Origin: a virus
IMG/VR virus record: IMGVR_UViG_3300022602_000288
Coordinates: 1 to 31,664 of that record
DNA: 31,664 nt
Reading direction: 5' to 3' (one strand)
Shown here: in pieces, positions 5,666 to 13,477 of the stretch
Position numbering within the stretch: position 1 is the first letter of the stretch
How the letters are laid out: each line of letters starts with the position of its first letter
The notes under the pieces: generated by a model
What the model was told of the DNA's origin: nothing
Database searches by the model: none
Seen by the model: only the letters and a program-made list of their open reading frames with translations
Translations under genes and position numbers: made by a program

Positions 5666-5874
5666 AAGGATTTGAACGCTTTGATTTAGAGCAAGCAATT
5701 ATGCACTGCTGGGGTGTTGTCGATGACTTACGTACTCTTAACGAAATAATAGACGACCCAGTCATTATAGGGCTTGCAGAAGTATACGATATGCGGTTTG
5801 ATAAGGCATTTAAACTATTCGAAAAAATGATAGCAGCGGAACACGAAGAAAAAATTAAAAAGGCAAGTAAGTAA
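5662..5874 (+). CDS. Conserved small phage protein (FDLEQxIMxCW type)
   Basis: A 70-residue protein starts at ATG 5662 (ATGA overlap). The opening FERFDLEQAIMHCWGVVDDLRTL is a pattern seen in short proteins in the replication regions of diverse podoviruses and cyanophages. It is followed by a helix around IIGLAEVYDMRFDKAFKLFEKMI and a Lys-rich end. It is all-helical and acidic, with no membrane segment. Function unknown. It shares one base with the next start (TAATG), so the two are translationally coupled. Confidence 0.7.
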   Translation: MKGFERFDLEQAIMHCWGVVDDLRTLNEIIDDPVIIGLAEVYDMRFDKAFKLFEKMIAAEHEEKIKKASK

Positions 5875-6179
5875 TGGTTGAAGCAGCATACCCCCCACTT
5901 AATCTTAAAGACGTAATCATGGAAGAACGACGAAAAGCAGGTGTATATATAGAAGCAAGCGCAGGTGATAAGCAGGTAGGCGGCAACCACTACAAGACTA
6001 TGGGTATCGAGCCTTGGGATGTTGTAGATACTTGGCCTATCGATCAGCAAATTGGTTACTACCGTGGTGGTGCGCTCAAGTACATCATGCGTATGGGTAC
6101 TAAAGATGAGAATGCCCAAGAGGTTGCTAAGGGTCAGCATTACATTGAGAAATTGCTAGAAGTATTAAGGAAGAAATAA
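5874..6179 (+). CDS. DUF3310 family protein (T7 gp1.7-related domain)
   Basis: This 101-residue protein has a variable ~30-residue N-terminus and then a DUF3310 domain. The diagnostic phrase VGGNHYKTMGIEPWDVV is followed by QQIGYYRGGALKYIMRMGTK and the closing helix GQHYIEKLLEVL. The DUF3310 domain is shared with T7 gene 1.7, whose product has nucleoside monophosphate kinase activity, so a role in nucleotide supply during replication is possible. The short length here means that enzyme activity is unproven. It lies between TAATG couplings on both sides, next to a nuclease. Confidence 0.85.
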   Translation: MVEAAYPPLNLKDVIMEERRKAGVYIEASAGDKQVGGNHYKTMGIEPWDVVDTWPIDQQIGYYRGGALKYIMRMGTKDENAQEVAKGQHYIEKLLEVLRKK

Positions 6180-6841
6180 TGGGCTGGTCTTACAGTAGTC
6201 TAAAGACGTTCCAACAATGTCCTAAGAAGTACTACCACTTAAAGGTAGCAAAGGATGTAGAAAATGTCGGCGGTTCGGCGGCAGACTACGGTAAGAAGTT
6301 CCATGAAGCGGCTGAGTTCTACATAAGGGATGGTAAACCCTTACCCAAGGAATTTAAGTTTGCTCAAAAGACATTAGATACGCTTAACAAAATCCCCGGT
6401 AAAAAATACTGCGAGATTGAGTTAGGGATAATAAAGAATAAGCAAGGGAAGTATATCTCTTGTAAGTTCGACGATCCTAATCATTGGTGGCATGGTATTG
6501 CAGATTTACTTATCATCGATGGTGGTGCAGCGTATTTGGTTGATTACAAGACTAGCAAAAATGCAAAGTATGCGGATACTAAACAGCTTGATCTACTGGC
6601 AGCGGGGGTGTTCCTTACGTTCCCTATGGTGCTTGAGATTAAGTCTGCGCTAGCATTTGTTATTAGTAATGAGTTCATAACCAAGGAGCATCATAGCTTT
6701 TACAAGGACGACTATATGCACGTTATGAAGCCTGAGCTTGACCGTCTTGAAGCTGCTATGGCTAACAAAGTATGGAATCCAGTTTCAGGCCCGCTATGTA
6801 AATTTTGCCCAGTTACTAGCTGCGCACACCACAAAGGATAA
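6179..6841 (+). CDS. PD-(D/E)XK nuclease, Cas4/RecB-like, with probable Fe-S cluster
   Basis: A 220-residue nuclease. The N-terminus SYSSLKTFQQCPKKYY is the classic 'S.s.l..f..CP..y' opening with C14. H42 lies in GKKFHEAAEF. The catalytic core has D109 (HGIADLLII), then D122 and K124 (LVDYKTSK), and Q136. The C-terminal CKFCPVTSC supplies C207, C210 and C215. Together with C14 this forms the four-Cys arrangement that binds a 4Fe-4S cluster in Cas4 and AddB-type nucleases. Its likely role is 5' or 3' exonuclease activity on phage or host DNA during replication and recombination. It stands two genes before the SNF2 helicase, a pairing common in replication modules of this type. No cas genes are near, so it is not called Cas4. 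Confidence 0.87.
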   Translation: MGWSYSSLKTFQQCPKKYYHLKVAKDVENVGGSAADYGKKFHEAAEFYIRDGKPLPKEFKFAQKTLDTLNKIPGKKYCEIELGIIKNKQGKYISCKFDDPNHWWHGIADLLIIDGGAAYLVDYKTSKNAKYADTKQLDLLAAGVFLTFPMVLEIKSALAFVISNEFITKEHHSFYKDDYMHVMKPELDRLEAAMANKVWNPVSGPLCKFCPVTSCAHHKG

Positions 6842-6843
6842 GC

Positions 6844-7161
6844 ATGGAAGATTTAGATCAGGTTTCGATTGACACCGCAGTTATCTTAGATGAAAAAGTA
6901 AACGAGCGTGTTAAGAATATAACTAATATTTATTTAGGCGAAGTATTAGGCAAACTAATATCGATGGAGTTCGATAAACGGTTCAACGTCGAGAAGGAAA
7001 AGATGTTGATGGAAGTCGCCATAACCGCAGGTAAAATACTAGGTCGGGCAGCGGATGAAAACCGTAAGCCATTATGGGAGACCGATATAGTGGAGCTTGG
7101 GTTTCCTCCCGTTACTACTACCCACAATATATCAGGAGCCAAAGATGGCCTACAAAAATAA
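6844..7161 (+). CDS. Hypothetical protein
   Basis: A 105-residue protein starts at ATG 6844 after a good AAAGGA ribosome site. The N-terminal two thirds are helical and charged (VILDEKVNERVKNIT, FDKRFNVEKEKMLMEVAI). The C-terminal part (PLWETDIVELGFPPVTTTHN) looks extended. No Cys, membrane helix or catalytic motif is seen. It overlaps the start of the next gene by 17 bases. Function unknown; its place between nuclease and helicase genes suggests an accessory replication protein (inference). Confidence 0.6.
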   Translation: MEDLDQVSIDTAVILDEKVNERVKNITNIYLGEVLGKLISMEFDKRFNVEKEKMLMEVAITAGKILGRAADENRKPLWETDIVELGFPPVTTTHNISGAKDGLQK

Positions 7162-7441
7162 AGCAGATCGTAAGTACGATACCGCCGTAGACTACGAAGA
7201 TACCCCCGAGCAAGTTAAGAATCGTGTTGAACGTAACAAAGCCCGTCGCAAACTAATGAAAGAAGGTAAGGTTCATAAAGGCGACGGCAAAGATGTTGCA
7301 CATATTAAAGCAGCAGATAAGGGTGGCTCTATCAAAGATGGGGTGAAGGTAGAGGATGCGAAGGCTAATCGGTCATTTAAACGTGATGCAAAGCGCAATC
7401 TGGTTTCGGAAGTTAGCACAAGAGAACGCAAACGCAAATGA
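7145..7441 (+). CDS. Basic HNH-like protein, probably degenerate
   Basis: I place the start at ATG 7145 (AGGAG at 7133-7137, spacing about 7), giving 98 residues; a longer frame from 7097 would run deep into the previous gene. The protein is very Lys/Arg-rich. RNKARRKLMKEGKVHKGDGKD-VAHIKAADKGGS followed later by ANRSFKRD fits a small phage family with an HNH-like layout, in which 'GKDVDHIxPLSKGG' and 'NRS' are conserved. Here the Asp of the usual DH pair is Ala (VAHI, H53) and no zinc-binding cysteines are present, so nuclease activity is doubtful. It may bind DNA. It overlaps the helicase start by ATGA. Confidence 0.65.
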   Translation: MAYKNKADRKYDTAVDYEDTPEQVKNRVERNKARRKLMKEGKVHKGDGKDVAHIKAADKGGSIKDGVKVEDAKANRSFKRDAKRNLVSEVSTRERKRK

Positions 7442-8811
7442 AAGATTACAACTGGCCGGGGCAGTTCACGCCGTTTGCTCACCAGAAAATCACAGCATCA
7501 TTCTTAGCGGAAAGACCTAAGGCGTTTTGCTTTAATGAGCAAGGCACGGGAAAGACTGCATCAGTTATATGGGCTGCTGACTATCTAATGAATCTCGGTG
7601 TAGTACGTAGAGTATTGGTAGTATGTCCGTTATCTATTATGAAGTCTGCATGGCAGAACGATTTGTTTAAGTTTGCAGTTCATCGCTCTTGCGATATTGC
7701 TTATGGCGACAGGAAGAAACGGGCAAAGATTATAGGTGGTGACGCTGAGTTTGTCATTATAAACTTTGATGGTTTAGCTATCGTAAAGGACGAAGTGATA
7801 GCCGGAGGCTTTGACCTTATTGTTGTTGATGAGGCATCGGCTTATAAGAACCCAACTACGGAACGATGGAAAGTACTTAGGGATATCAACAAGTCTGTTA
7901 AAGGTCTTTGGATGTTAACAGGTACACCCGCTGCACAGTCTCCGGTGGATGCTTATGGACTAGCTAAATTGGTTAATCCTAAGGGCGTAGCTCCGTTTTA
8001 TGGGCAGTTCAGAGAACAGGTGATGTCTAAGGTTAGCATGTATCGATGGATACCTAAGCCCAACGCAAAAGATATAGTGCATCAAGTATTGCAACCCGCT
8101 ATTCGGTTCGAGAAAGATCAGTGCTTGGACTTACCAGAAGTAACATTCGTAGAACGAGAAGCACCGCTAACTCCGCAGCAATTAAAGTACTACAAGATTT
8201 TGAAAGAGCAGATGCTAATTAGTGCAGCGGGTGAGGAAGTTAGCTCTGCCAATGCAGCAACGAGTATCAACAAACTTCTACAGTTGTCAGGTGGTGCAGT
8301 CTATACGGACACTAGAGAGGTTGTGGAGTTCGATGTATCAAATAGGCTACAAGTTATCCTAGAAGTTGTGGAAGAAAGCTCACATAAGGTGTTGATTTTT
8401 GTTCCCTTTACGCACACCATCGAGTTACTAAAAGATTACCTAACGAAACATGGCGTATCATGCGATATCATAAACGGAGCAGTTGCAGTAAATCGTAGAA
8501 GTGATATTGTTACAGACTTTCAGACGACGGATAAAATTAAGGTTCTTATCATTCAACCACAAGCTGCATCACATGGGTTAACCCTAACAGCAGCTAACAC
8601 AGTTATATGGTATGCACCGGTTATGTCAGTCGAGACGTATCTTCAGGCCAACGCACGTATTAACCGCCCGGGTCAGAAGAATGCAATGACCATAGTACAC
8701 ATAAGAGGTAGTGACGTAGAACGCAAGCTGTACCACATGTTGAGTAATAATATCAACAACCATACGAAAATAATTGATTTGTACCGCCAAGAAATCGCTA
8801 ACGGTTCTTGA
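7438..8811 (+). CDS. SNF2-family (superfamily 2) helicase/translocase
   Basis: A 457-residue ATPase. Walker A is NEQGTGKT (K39), motif II is VVDEAS (D131, E132), motif III is MLTGTPAAQSP (161-167), and motif VI is QANARINRPGQ (R407, R410), preceded by the motif V region QPQAASHGLTLTAANTV. These match phage SNF2/HepA-type DNA translocases, and the length is that of a minimal two-RecA-domain core with no accessory domain. Such proteins remodel forks or displace proteins from DNA, and they co-occur with PD-(D/E)XK nucleases, VRR-NUC and Leu762 polymerases in phage replication modules. The start overlaps the previous stop (ATGA). Its TGA stop lies inside the -35 box of the downstream promoter. 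Confidence 0.94.
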   Translation: MKDYNWPGQFTPFAHQKITASFLAERPKAFCFNEQGTGKTASVIWAADYLMNLGVVRRVLVVCPLSIMKSAWQNDLFKFAVHRSCDIAYGDRKKRAKIIGGDAEFVIINFDGLAIVKDEVIAGGFDLIVVDEASAYKNPTTERWKVLRDINKSVKGLWMLTGTPAAQSPVDAYGLAKLVNPKGVAPFYGQFREQVMSKVSMYRWIPKPNAKDIVHQVLQPAIRFEKDQCLDLPEVTFVEREAPLTPQQLKYYKILKEQMLISAAGEEVSSANAATSINKLLQLSGGAVYTDTREVVEFDVSNRLQVILEVVEESSHKVLIFVPFTHTIELLKDYLTKHGVSCDIINGAVAVNRRSDIVTDFQTTDKIKVLIIQPQAASHGLTLTAANTVIWYAPVMSVETYLQANARINRPGQKNAMTIVHIRGSDVERKLYHMLSNNINNHTKIIDLYRQEIANGS

Positions 8812-8835
8812 CAAAGTAAAAAGAAGCATTATAAT
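8808..8835 (+). promoter_or_regulatory. Sigma-70-type promoter, second copy of the repeated element
   Basis: TTGACA (8808-8813) and TATAAT (8830-8835) are separated by 16 bases. The block CTTGACAAAGTAAAAAGA matches the promoter near 2022 exactly, followed by AGCAT in place of GGCAT. The -35 box overlaps the TGA stop of the helicase gene. The predicted start of transcription, near 8842, gives a leader of about 24 bases carrying AGGAG (8855-8859) for the GTG start at 8866. This promoter would drive the coiled-coil, ssDNA-binding, regulator and primase genes. Confidence 0.8.
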
Positions 8836-8865
8836 AGTAACTCCCCCTTTAATTAGGAGCATGAA

Positions 8866-9261
8866 GTGACTGAGAAGATATCGGCTGAAGAGCTAGCAAA
8901 AGTTTATATTAAGATACGTGATGCAAAGGAAGCAGCGGCTGAAAGACATAAGCAAGAGATAGCCGTATTCAACGAACAACTCGATGCTATATCTGCAGAG
9001 TTGTTAGAAATCTGTAAAGAGTTAGATGCTAGTAGCATACGCACTGGCGCAGGGACAGTTATTCGTAAGGTGACTACTCGCTTTGATACGAATGATTGGG
9101 GTTCGATGTTTCAGTTCATTAAAGAGAACGACGCATACGGGCTATTACAGCAACGACTGCATCAGAATAACATGAAGCAGTTCTTAGAAGAGAATCCAGA
9201 TTTGCACCCCCCGGGGCTGTGGTCGGATAGTCAATACACAATCGTAGTACGTAGGAGCTAA
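8866..9261 (+). CDS. Conserved phage protein with N-terminal coiled coil (Gam-like candidate)
   Basis: A 131-residue protein starts at GTG 8866, set by AGGAG at 8855-8859 (6-base spacing); an ATG at 8861 is out of frame and stops at once. Residues about 5-55 form a long charged coiled coil (KIRDAKEAAAERHKQEIAVF and onward). The C-terminal half has a conserved-looking core: RTGAGTVIRKVTTRF, DWGSMFQFIKENDAY, LLQQRLHQNNMKQFLEENP, then PGL...YTIVVRRS. The coiled coil followed by a small beta domain resembles Mu Gam or Gp157-type host-nuclease-inhibitor families, but the match is loose. It is first in the transcript from the 8808 promoter. Confidence 0.7.
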   Translation: MTEKISAEELAKVYIKIRDAKEAAAERHKQEIAVFNEQLDAISAELLEICKELDASSIRTGAGTVIRKVTTRFDTNDWGSMFQFIKENDAYGLLQQRLHQNNMKQFLEENPDLHPPGLWSDSQYTIVVRRS

Positions 9262-9262
9262 G

Positions 9263-9487
9263 ATGGAAAAGCAAAAGAAGCAACCGGAAATTAGTCCGGA
9301 GGCACAGGCAGCTATTGCTGCACAACAAAGAATCTACTCACAAGAATTAGGTCTTGAATTGCAGCTACGCAATGCTGCTTTGCATGAGGCTGTTGAACAC
9401 GCCTCGACGGACTTAAATCCAAAGAGTGTAGTAAGAATTGCAGAAGTATTCTTAAAATTTCTAAAGACAGGTGAAAGCGATGAGTAA
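9263..9487 (+). CDS. Small helical hypothetical protein
   Basis: A 74-residue protein starts at ATG 9263 after AGGAG, two bases beyond the previous stop. It is Ala/Gln/Glu-rich and predicted fully helical (PEAQAAIAAQQRIYSQELG, NAALHEAVEHAS, and SVVRIAEVFLKFLKTG). The last helix resembles those of small proteins that precede phage ssDNA-binding genes. It overlaps the start of the ssDNA-binding candidate by 8 bases, implying coupled expression and perhaps a physical partnership. Function unknown. Confidence 0.65.
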   Translation: MEKQKKQPEISPEAQAAIAAQQRIYSQELGLELQLRNAALHEAVEHASTDLNPKSVVRIAEVFLKFLKTGESDE

Positions 9488-10373
9488 CATTTCAATCTTC
9501 AATCAAGACGTTCCTGACTTCCTCAAAGGCGGCATCAACGAATTAACTAAGGCACTTGCAGGTGGTGCGGGTGGTAGCAGACGCATTTCTATTCGTGGTG
9601 GTGTATTCCGTAAAGTTGTCAACGGTGAAGAGATTGCAAAGATTAAAGGCCGTGAGCTTAACGTAATTATCGTTAATGCAAACAAGAATATATCTCGTAT
9701 TTTCTACGCAGGTAAATACAACCCTGACGAGGTTGTGCCCCCAACATGTTGGTCTACTGAAGGAATTGCGCCCGATGCTAAAGTTGAAGATAGACAGGCA
9801 GATAGCTGTGCGACTTGTCCTCAGAACATTTCTGGGTCTGGTAGTGGTACTAGCCGTGCTTGCCGTTATCAGCGTAGGGTCGCAGTAATCCTAGAAGGCG
9901 ATATGTCTGGTGACGTATATCAGTTGATGCTCCCATCTAAGTCGATCTTTGGTAAGGGCGAGGGCAACGTACATCCTTTTGAGAGTTATGGTAAGTACTT
10001 GGCTAACAACGGTCGTAACATCAATCAGGTCGTGACGCAAATTGAATTGGATATGGATAGCGATACGCCTAAATTGTTATTCTCACCTGTACGCCATATC
10101 AATGCTGAAGAATGGGCAGTTGTGGAGAGGGCTGGTTCATCACAAGAAGCTAAGAATGCAATTTTGATGACCGTTGCACAAGTTGATGGGGTTAAGAAAG
10201 CATTGCCTCAACCAACCGCTCCCGCTGCAGCAAAGCCAAAAGTAGTCGTGCAAGATGAACCTGAGGAATTTATTCCAGAGCCAGTTAAGCGTGTATCCAA
10301 AAAGCCTGAAGTAGGTTCTTCTGGTAAGCAAGACTTAGCATCTGTAATCAGTGCTTGGGGTGATTTGGAATAA
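9480..10373 (+). CDS. Putative single-stranded DNA-binding protein with zinc-finger-like cysteines
   Basis: I use ATG 9480 (AGGTGAAAGCG upstream), giving 297 residues; an in-frame start at 9471 is less well placed. The N-terminal Gly-rich basic region (GGAGGSRRISIRGGVFRKV) leads into beta-rich sequence. Four cysteines, C90, C110, C113 and C128, are spaced as one zinc site (PPTCW, DSCATCP, RACRYQRR). The last ~60 residues are low-complexity Pro/Ala/Lys followed by an acidic, aromatic end (VISAWGDLE), a layout typical of phage ssDNA-binding proteins whose acidic tail contacts polymerase and helicase. A zinc-containing SSB has a precedent in T4 gp32. Identity by function is inferred from this layout and from the position between replication genes. 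Confidence 0.65.
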   Translation: MSNISIFNQDVPDFLKGGINELTKALAGGAGGSRRISIRGGVFRKVVNGEEIAKIKGRELNVIIVNANKNISRIFYAGKYNPDEVVPPTCWSTEGIAPDAKVEDRQADSCATCPQNISGSGSGTSRACRYQRRVAVILEGDMSGDVYQLMLPSKSIFGKGEGNVHPFESYGKYLANNGRNINQVVTQIELDMDSDTPKLLFSPVRHINAEEWAVVERAGSSQEAKNAILMTVAQVDGVKKALPQPTAPAAAKPKVVVQDEPEEFIPEPVKRVSKKPEVGSSGKQDLASVISAWGDLE

Positions 10374-10609
10374 TGAGCTACGGATACAGTTCGAGGCTTA
10401 TCGAAGCTAATAAGAAAGCTGACGCATCACACCTTGGAGTGTATCTGGGGCGTAAATGTATCAAGCATGATATTCCTGTCACTCAAATTGCAGAGAAGCT
10501 AGGGGTTAGTCGTATGACGGTGTACAACTGGTTTACTGGTTTACATGCCCCACAAGCTGCATGCGTTGAGCTGATTAAAGAATTGCTAGCGTCGTTTAAG
10601 CAAAAATAA
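10373..10609 (+). CDS. Cro/CI-like helix-turn-helix regulator
   Basis: A 78-residue protein starts at ATG 10373 (TAATG coupling). Residues about 22-65 make an XRE-type HTH: RKCIKHDIPVTQIAEKLGVS then RMTVYNWFTGLHAPQ, with the standard 'Q-IA-xx-LGVS-xx-TVY-W-xxG-xxxP' spacing. There is no oligomerisation or cleavage domain, so it is more Cro-like than CI-like. It probably represses or tunes an early promoter, possibly one of the repeated TTGACA promoters. No operator repeats were identified. It lies just before the hairpin and the primase-helicase. Confidence 0.8.
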   Translation: MSYGYSSRLIEANKKADASHLGVYLGRKCIKHDIPVTQIAEKLGVSRMTVYNWFTGLHAPQAACVELIKELLASFKQK

Positions 10610-10620
10610 TATTGGTGAAT

Positions 10621-10641
10621 GCTAGGGGGTTCGCCCCCTGC
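10621..10641 (+). promoter_or_regulatory. Strong GC hairpin with TTCG tetraloop before the primase gene
   Basis: AGGGGG (10624-10629) pairs with CCCCCT (10634-10639) around TTCG; the outer GC (10621-10622) pairs with GC (10640-10641) across one bulged T. A C(UUCG)G-type loop on five G-C pairs is exceptionally stable. Only three Ts follow after a C, so it is a poor rho-independent terminator. More likely roles are transcript stabilisation, partial attenuation, or control of translation of the primase that starts 23 bases later. Confidence 0.6.
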
Positions 10642-10663
10642 TTTGCCGTCTCTGGAACATACG

Positions 10664-13477
10664 ATGGTTAAGATTGACCTTTTGGATACAGTACTCCCCG
10701 AAGAAGGGTGGTACGCTGTGGTTGGAATAAAGGGTACAGTTACCAAGCAGAAGTTTGTTCAAACTCGGGAAGAAGTAGATGCAATAGCCAAGGAATTCGT
10801 AGATAACAATAACAACGTATTTTTTGGATGTGCAAAATACGCTACAAACAAGTCACGCACTAAGGATAATGTTTTAGCACTTAAGAGCGTTTGGTTAGAT
10901 ATTGATTGTGGAGAGGGTAAACCCTACATCGATCAAGCCACCGGACTGGTTGCATTAAGGGAGTTTATCGATCTTGTTGGACTCCCTGCACCTATTATAG
11001 TTAGCTCAGGTCGTGGGCTACATGTCTACTGGACGTTCACCGAAGATGTAACAAGACAACAATGGGAGCCTCTCGCTACCCGTTTGAAGGAACTCTGCAG
11101 TACCCACAAATTTATGATTGACCATGCGGTGATGGAAGCATCTCGCATATTACGCATACCCGGCACATATAACTTTAAGCAAGACCCGCCGTTGCCGGTT
11201 GAGATCATGGAGGTAGGTGCGCCTGTAGAATTCGAGACATTCAAGTCTCTTATTGGGGTAAGGGAACTATCACCAATTTTTGGCACGATCGATCCAAAAT
11301 TTGAACCGAATGAAGTCACACTTGCTGCTATGGGTAACACCGTACAGCGTTTCAAAAACATAATGATCCGTGGGGAGAACGGATGCCAACAACTTAACTA
11401 CGCTTTTATAAACCAAGAAGAAACCCCCGAGCCTTTGTGGTGGTCATCACTTACCGTTGCCAATCAGTGCATCGATAGGGAAAAGGCTATCCACATGATG
11501 TCTAACAAGCATCCAGACTACGACCCTATTGCTACCGAACGTAAGGCTAACCAAGGTGGTGATAACGCAGGGCCGCATAAGTGTGAGACGTTTGAGAAGC
11601 ATAATCCCGGTGGTTGTGATGGCTGTAAGTGGAAAGGGAAAATCCCCGGACCGATTGCACTTAGTAAGGAAGTGGTAGAAGCAGAAGAACCCGAAGAACA
11701 ATCAGGCGAACATGAGTTTACCGACGAACCAACAATAGTTATACCTAAGTATCCGCCCCCATATAAACGAGGGGCTGGCGGTGGAATTTATTTACCCCCG
11801 GGCAAAGATGAAGCCGAACCTATTTGCGTATACGAGCATGACTTGTATGTAGTGAAACTTATGGAAGACCCTGCTGATGGTTTATCAGCTTTGGTTAGAT
11901 TGCATTTACCTATGGATGGGGTTAAGGAGTTTGTAGTCCCCAATTCAATAATCACAGTTAAAGATGAACTACGCAAAGTGCTAGCTAAAAATGGTGTAGC
12001 AGGTTCTACGTCACAGATGGCGCACTTAGCAACGTACATGAATATATTTGTTAAGACACTTCAGTATAGGCATAAGGCAGAAATTATGAGAACTCAATTT
12101 GGATGGGCAGAAAACGATACCAAGTTTATTCTTGGTGATAGGGAAATTAGTAAGGACGGTATATTTGGTAGCCCTCCGTCTTCAGTTACTAAAGCTCTAG
12201 CTCACTATTTGCAGCCAGCAGGTACGCTAGAGAAATGGAAAGAAGTATTTAATATGTATGCTAAGCCCGGGCTTGAAGGTAATGCTTTCGCTGCGCTGAC
12301 TGCCTTTGGCGCACCACTATTTAAACTTACTGGGTTGAAAGGCGCAATCATTAACGTGATGTTCAAGCAAGGTGGTTCAGGTAAATCTACCGCATTGTTT
12401 ATGTGTAATAGCGTATATGGCGCACCAGAAGCACTATGTTCTATTTGGAAGGATACCAACAACGCCAAGATGCAACGCTTGGGCCTACTAAATAACCTAC
12501 CCTATACCGTAGATGAGATCACTAACATCTCTGCCGAGGACTTCTCTGACTTGGCTTATGGTATGTCGCAAGGTCGTGGTAAAGATCGTATGAAAGGCGC
12601 AACCAATGAGCTGCGTGACAACTCTACAACTTGGCAAACCATATCCTTGGCAAGCTCGAACGCTAGCTTCTATGAGAAATTAAGTAGTGCTAAGGCAGGG
12701 GCTAACGCTGAGATGCTTAGATTGTTTGAGTATGAGATTGCCCCGACTGATATTATTTCCGTGGAAGAAGGTAAGCGCATGTTCGACCACCAGCTACGTG
12801 AAAACTATGGGCATGCAGGGGAGATATATTTGCAGTGGTTAGTTAACAATAAGGACGAGGCTAAGCGGATTTTTGATAAGGCCCAGTCTATGATTGACCA
12901 AGCACTAAGACTTACTGCCCCTGAGCGTTTCTGGTCTGGTTTGGTTGCATGTAACATAGCCGGTGGCGTTATTGCTAAACGCTTAAATCTGCATGACTAC
13001 AATATGAACGCCATATTTAACTGGGCTGCTGAAACGGTTAAAGGCATGCGCCATGAGATTAGACCACCCCTTGACGACGCACCTAGCGTTTTGGGCGACT
13101 ATATCAACCGCCACATGCAAAACATCTTGGTAGTGAAAGCCGATAACGACAACCGCACCTCAACTGCATCGTTACCTAGCCTTGAACCTAAGGGGCAGTT
13201 ACTTATCCGATACGAGCCTGATACTAAGCAGCTTTATGTTGTTACCCGAGATTTCCGTTCGGATTGTGTAGAGAGGCAGATCAACTACAAGAATACTTTG
13301 GAAGAGCTTAGGAAGCGTGGATTCTTTAAGGAGACCATGAACAAGCGTATGTCCAAGGGTATGAAGATTGTTTCACCTGCGGTTAACACATTAGTATTCG
13401 ACTGCTCCAATCCGGGGTTCTTGGATATGGACGGCTTGATTGCTCCGCAGATACAAAATGAAGATCGAGCAGGTTGA
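10664..13477 (+). CDS. AEP primase fused to DUF927-type helicase
   Basis: I prefer ATG 10664 (937 residues); the in-frame ATG 10619 would place the hairpin inside the coding region. Residues about 1-200 are an archaeo-eukaryotic primase: WLDIDCG (D79, D81), SSGRGLHVYW (H120), and ASRILRIPGTYNFK as the third motif. A zinc cluster follows: C307, H313, C318, C321 (KCETFEKHNPGGCDGC). After a Pro/Glu-rich linker comes the helicase: Walker A KQGGSGKST (G570-T576), Walker B YTVDEIT (D617, E618) and a sensor LASSNASF. The helicase matches the DUF927 family. The protein probably makes primers and unwinds the fork for the PolA at 2760. It is the main replisome component of this phage. Confidence 0.9.
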   Translation: MVKIDLLDTVLPEEGWYAVVGIKGTVTKQKFVQTREEVDAIAKEFVDNNNNVFFGCAKYATNKSRTKDNVLALKSVWLDIDCGEGKPYIDQATGLVALREFIDLVGLPAPIIVSSGRGLHVYWTFTEDVTRQQWEPLATRLKELCSTHKFMIDHAVMEASRILRIPGTYNFKQDPPLPVEIMEVGAPVEFETFKSLIGVRELSPIFGTIDPKFEPNEVTLAAMGNTVQRFKNIMIRGENGCQQLNYAFINQEETPEPLWWSSLTVANQCIDREKAIHMMSNKHPDYDPIATERKANQGGDNAGPHKCETFEKHNPGGCDGCKWKGKIPGPIALSKEVVEAEEPEEQSGEHEFTDEPTIVIPKYPPPYKRGAGGGIYLPPGKDEAEPICVYEHDLYVVKLMEDPADGLSALVRLHLPMDGVKEFVVPNSIITVKDELRKVLAKNGVAGSTSQMAHLATYMNIFVKTLQYRHKAEIMRTQFGWAENDTKFILGDREISKDGIFGSPPSSVTKALAHYLQPAGTLEKWKEVFNMYAKPGLEGNAFAALTAFGAPLFKLTGLKGAIINVMFKQGGSGKSTALFMCNSVYGAPEALCSIWKDTNNAKMQRLGLLNNLPYTVDEITNISAEDFSDLAYGMSQGRGKDRMKGATNELRDNSTTWQTISLASSNASFYEKLSSAKAGANAEMLRLFEYEIAPTDIISVEEGKRMFDHQLRENYGHAGEIYLQWLVNNKDEAKRIFDKAQSMIDQALRLTAPERFWSGLVACNIAGGVIAKRLNLHDYNMNAIFNWAAETVKGMRHEIRPPLDDAPSVLGDYINRHMQNILVVKADNDNRTSTASLPSLEPKGQLLIRYEPDTKQLYVVTRDFRSDCVERQINYKNTLEELRKRGFFKETMNKRMSKGMKIVSPAVNTLVFDCSNPGFLDMDGLIAPQIQNEDRAG

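Noticed and set aside
5616-6140. 174-residue - strand frame
   Set aside because: It lies opposite the DUF3310 gene and the conserved small protein, both of which are well supported.
6179-6841. Cas4 of a CRISPR system
   Set aside because: No other cas gene or repeat array; phage RecB/Cas4-like nucleases are common in replication modules.
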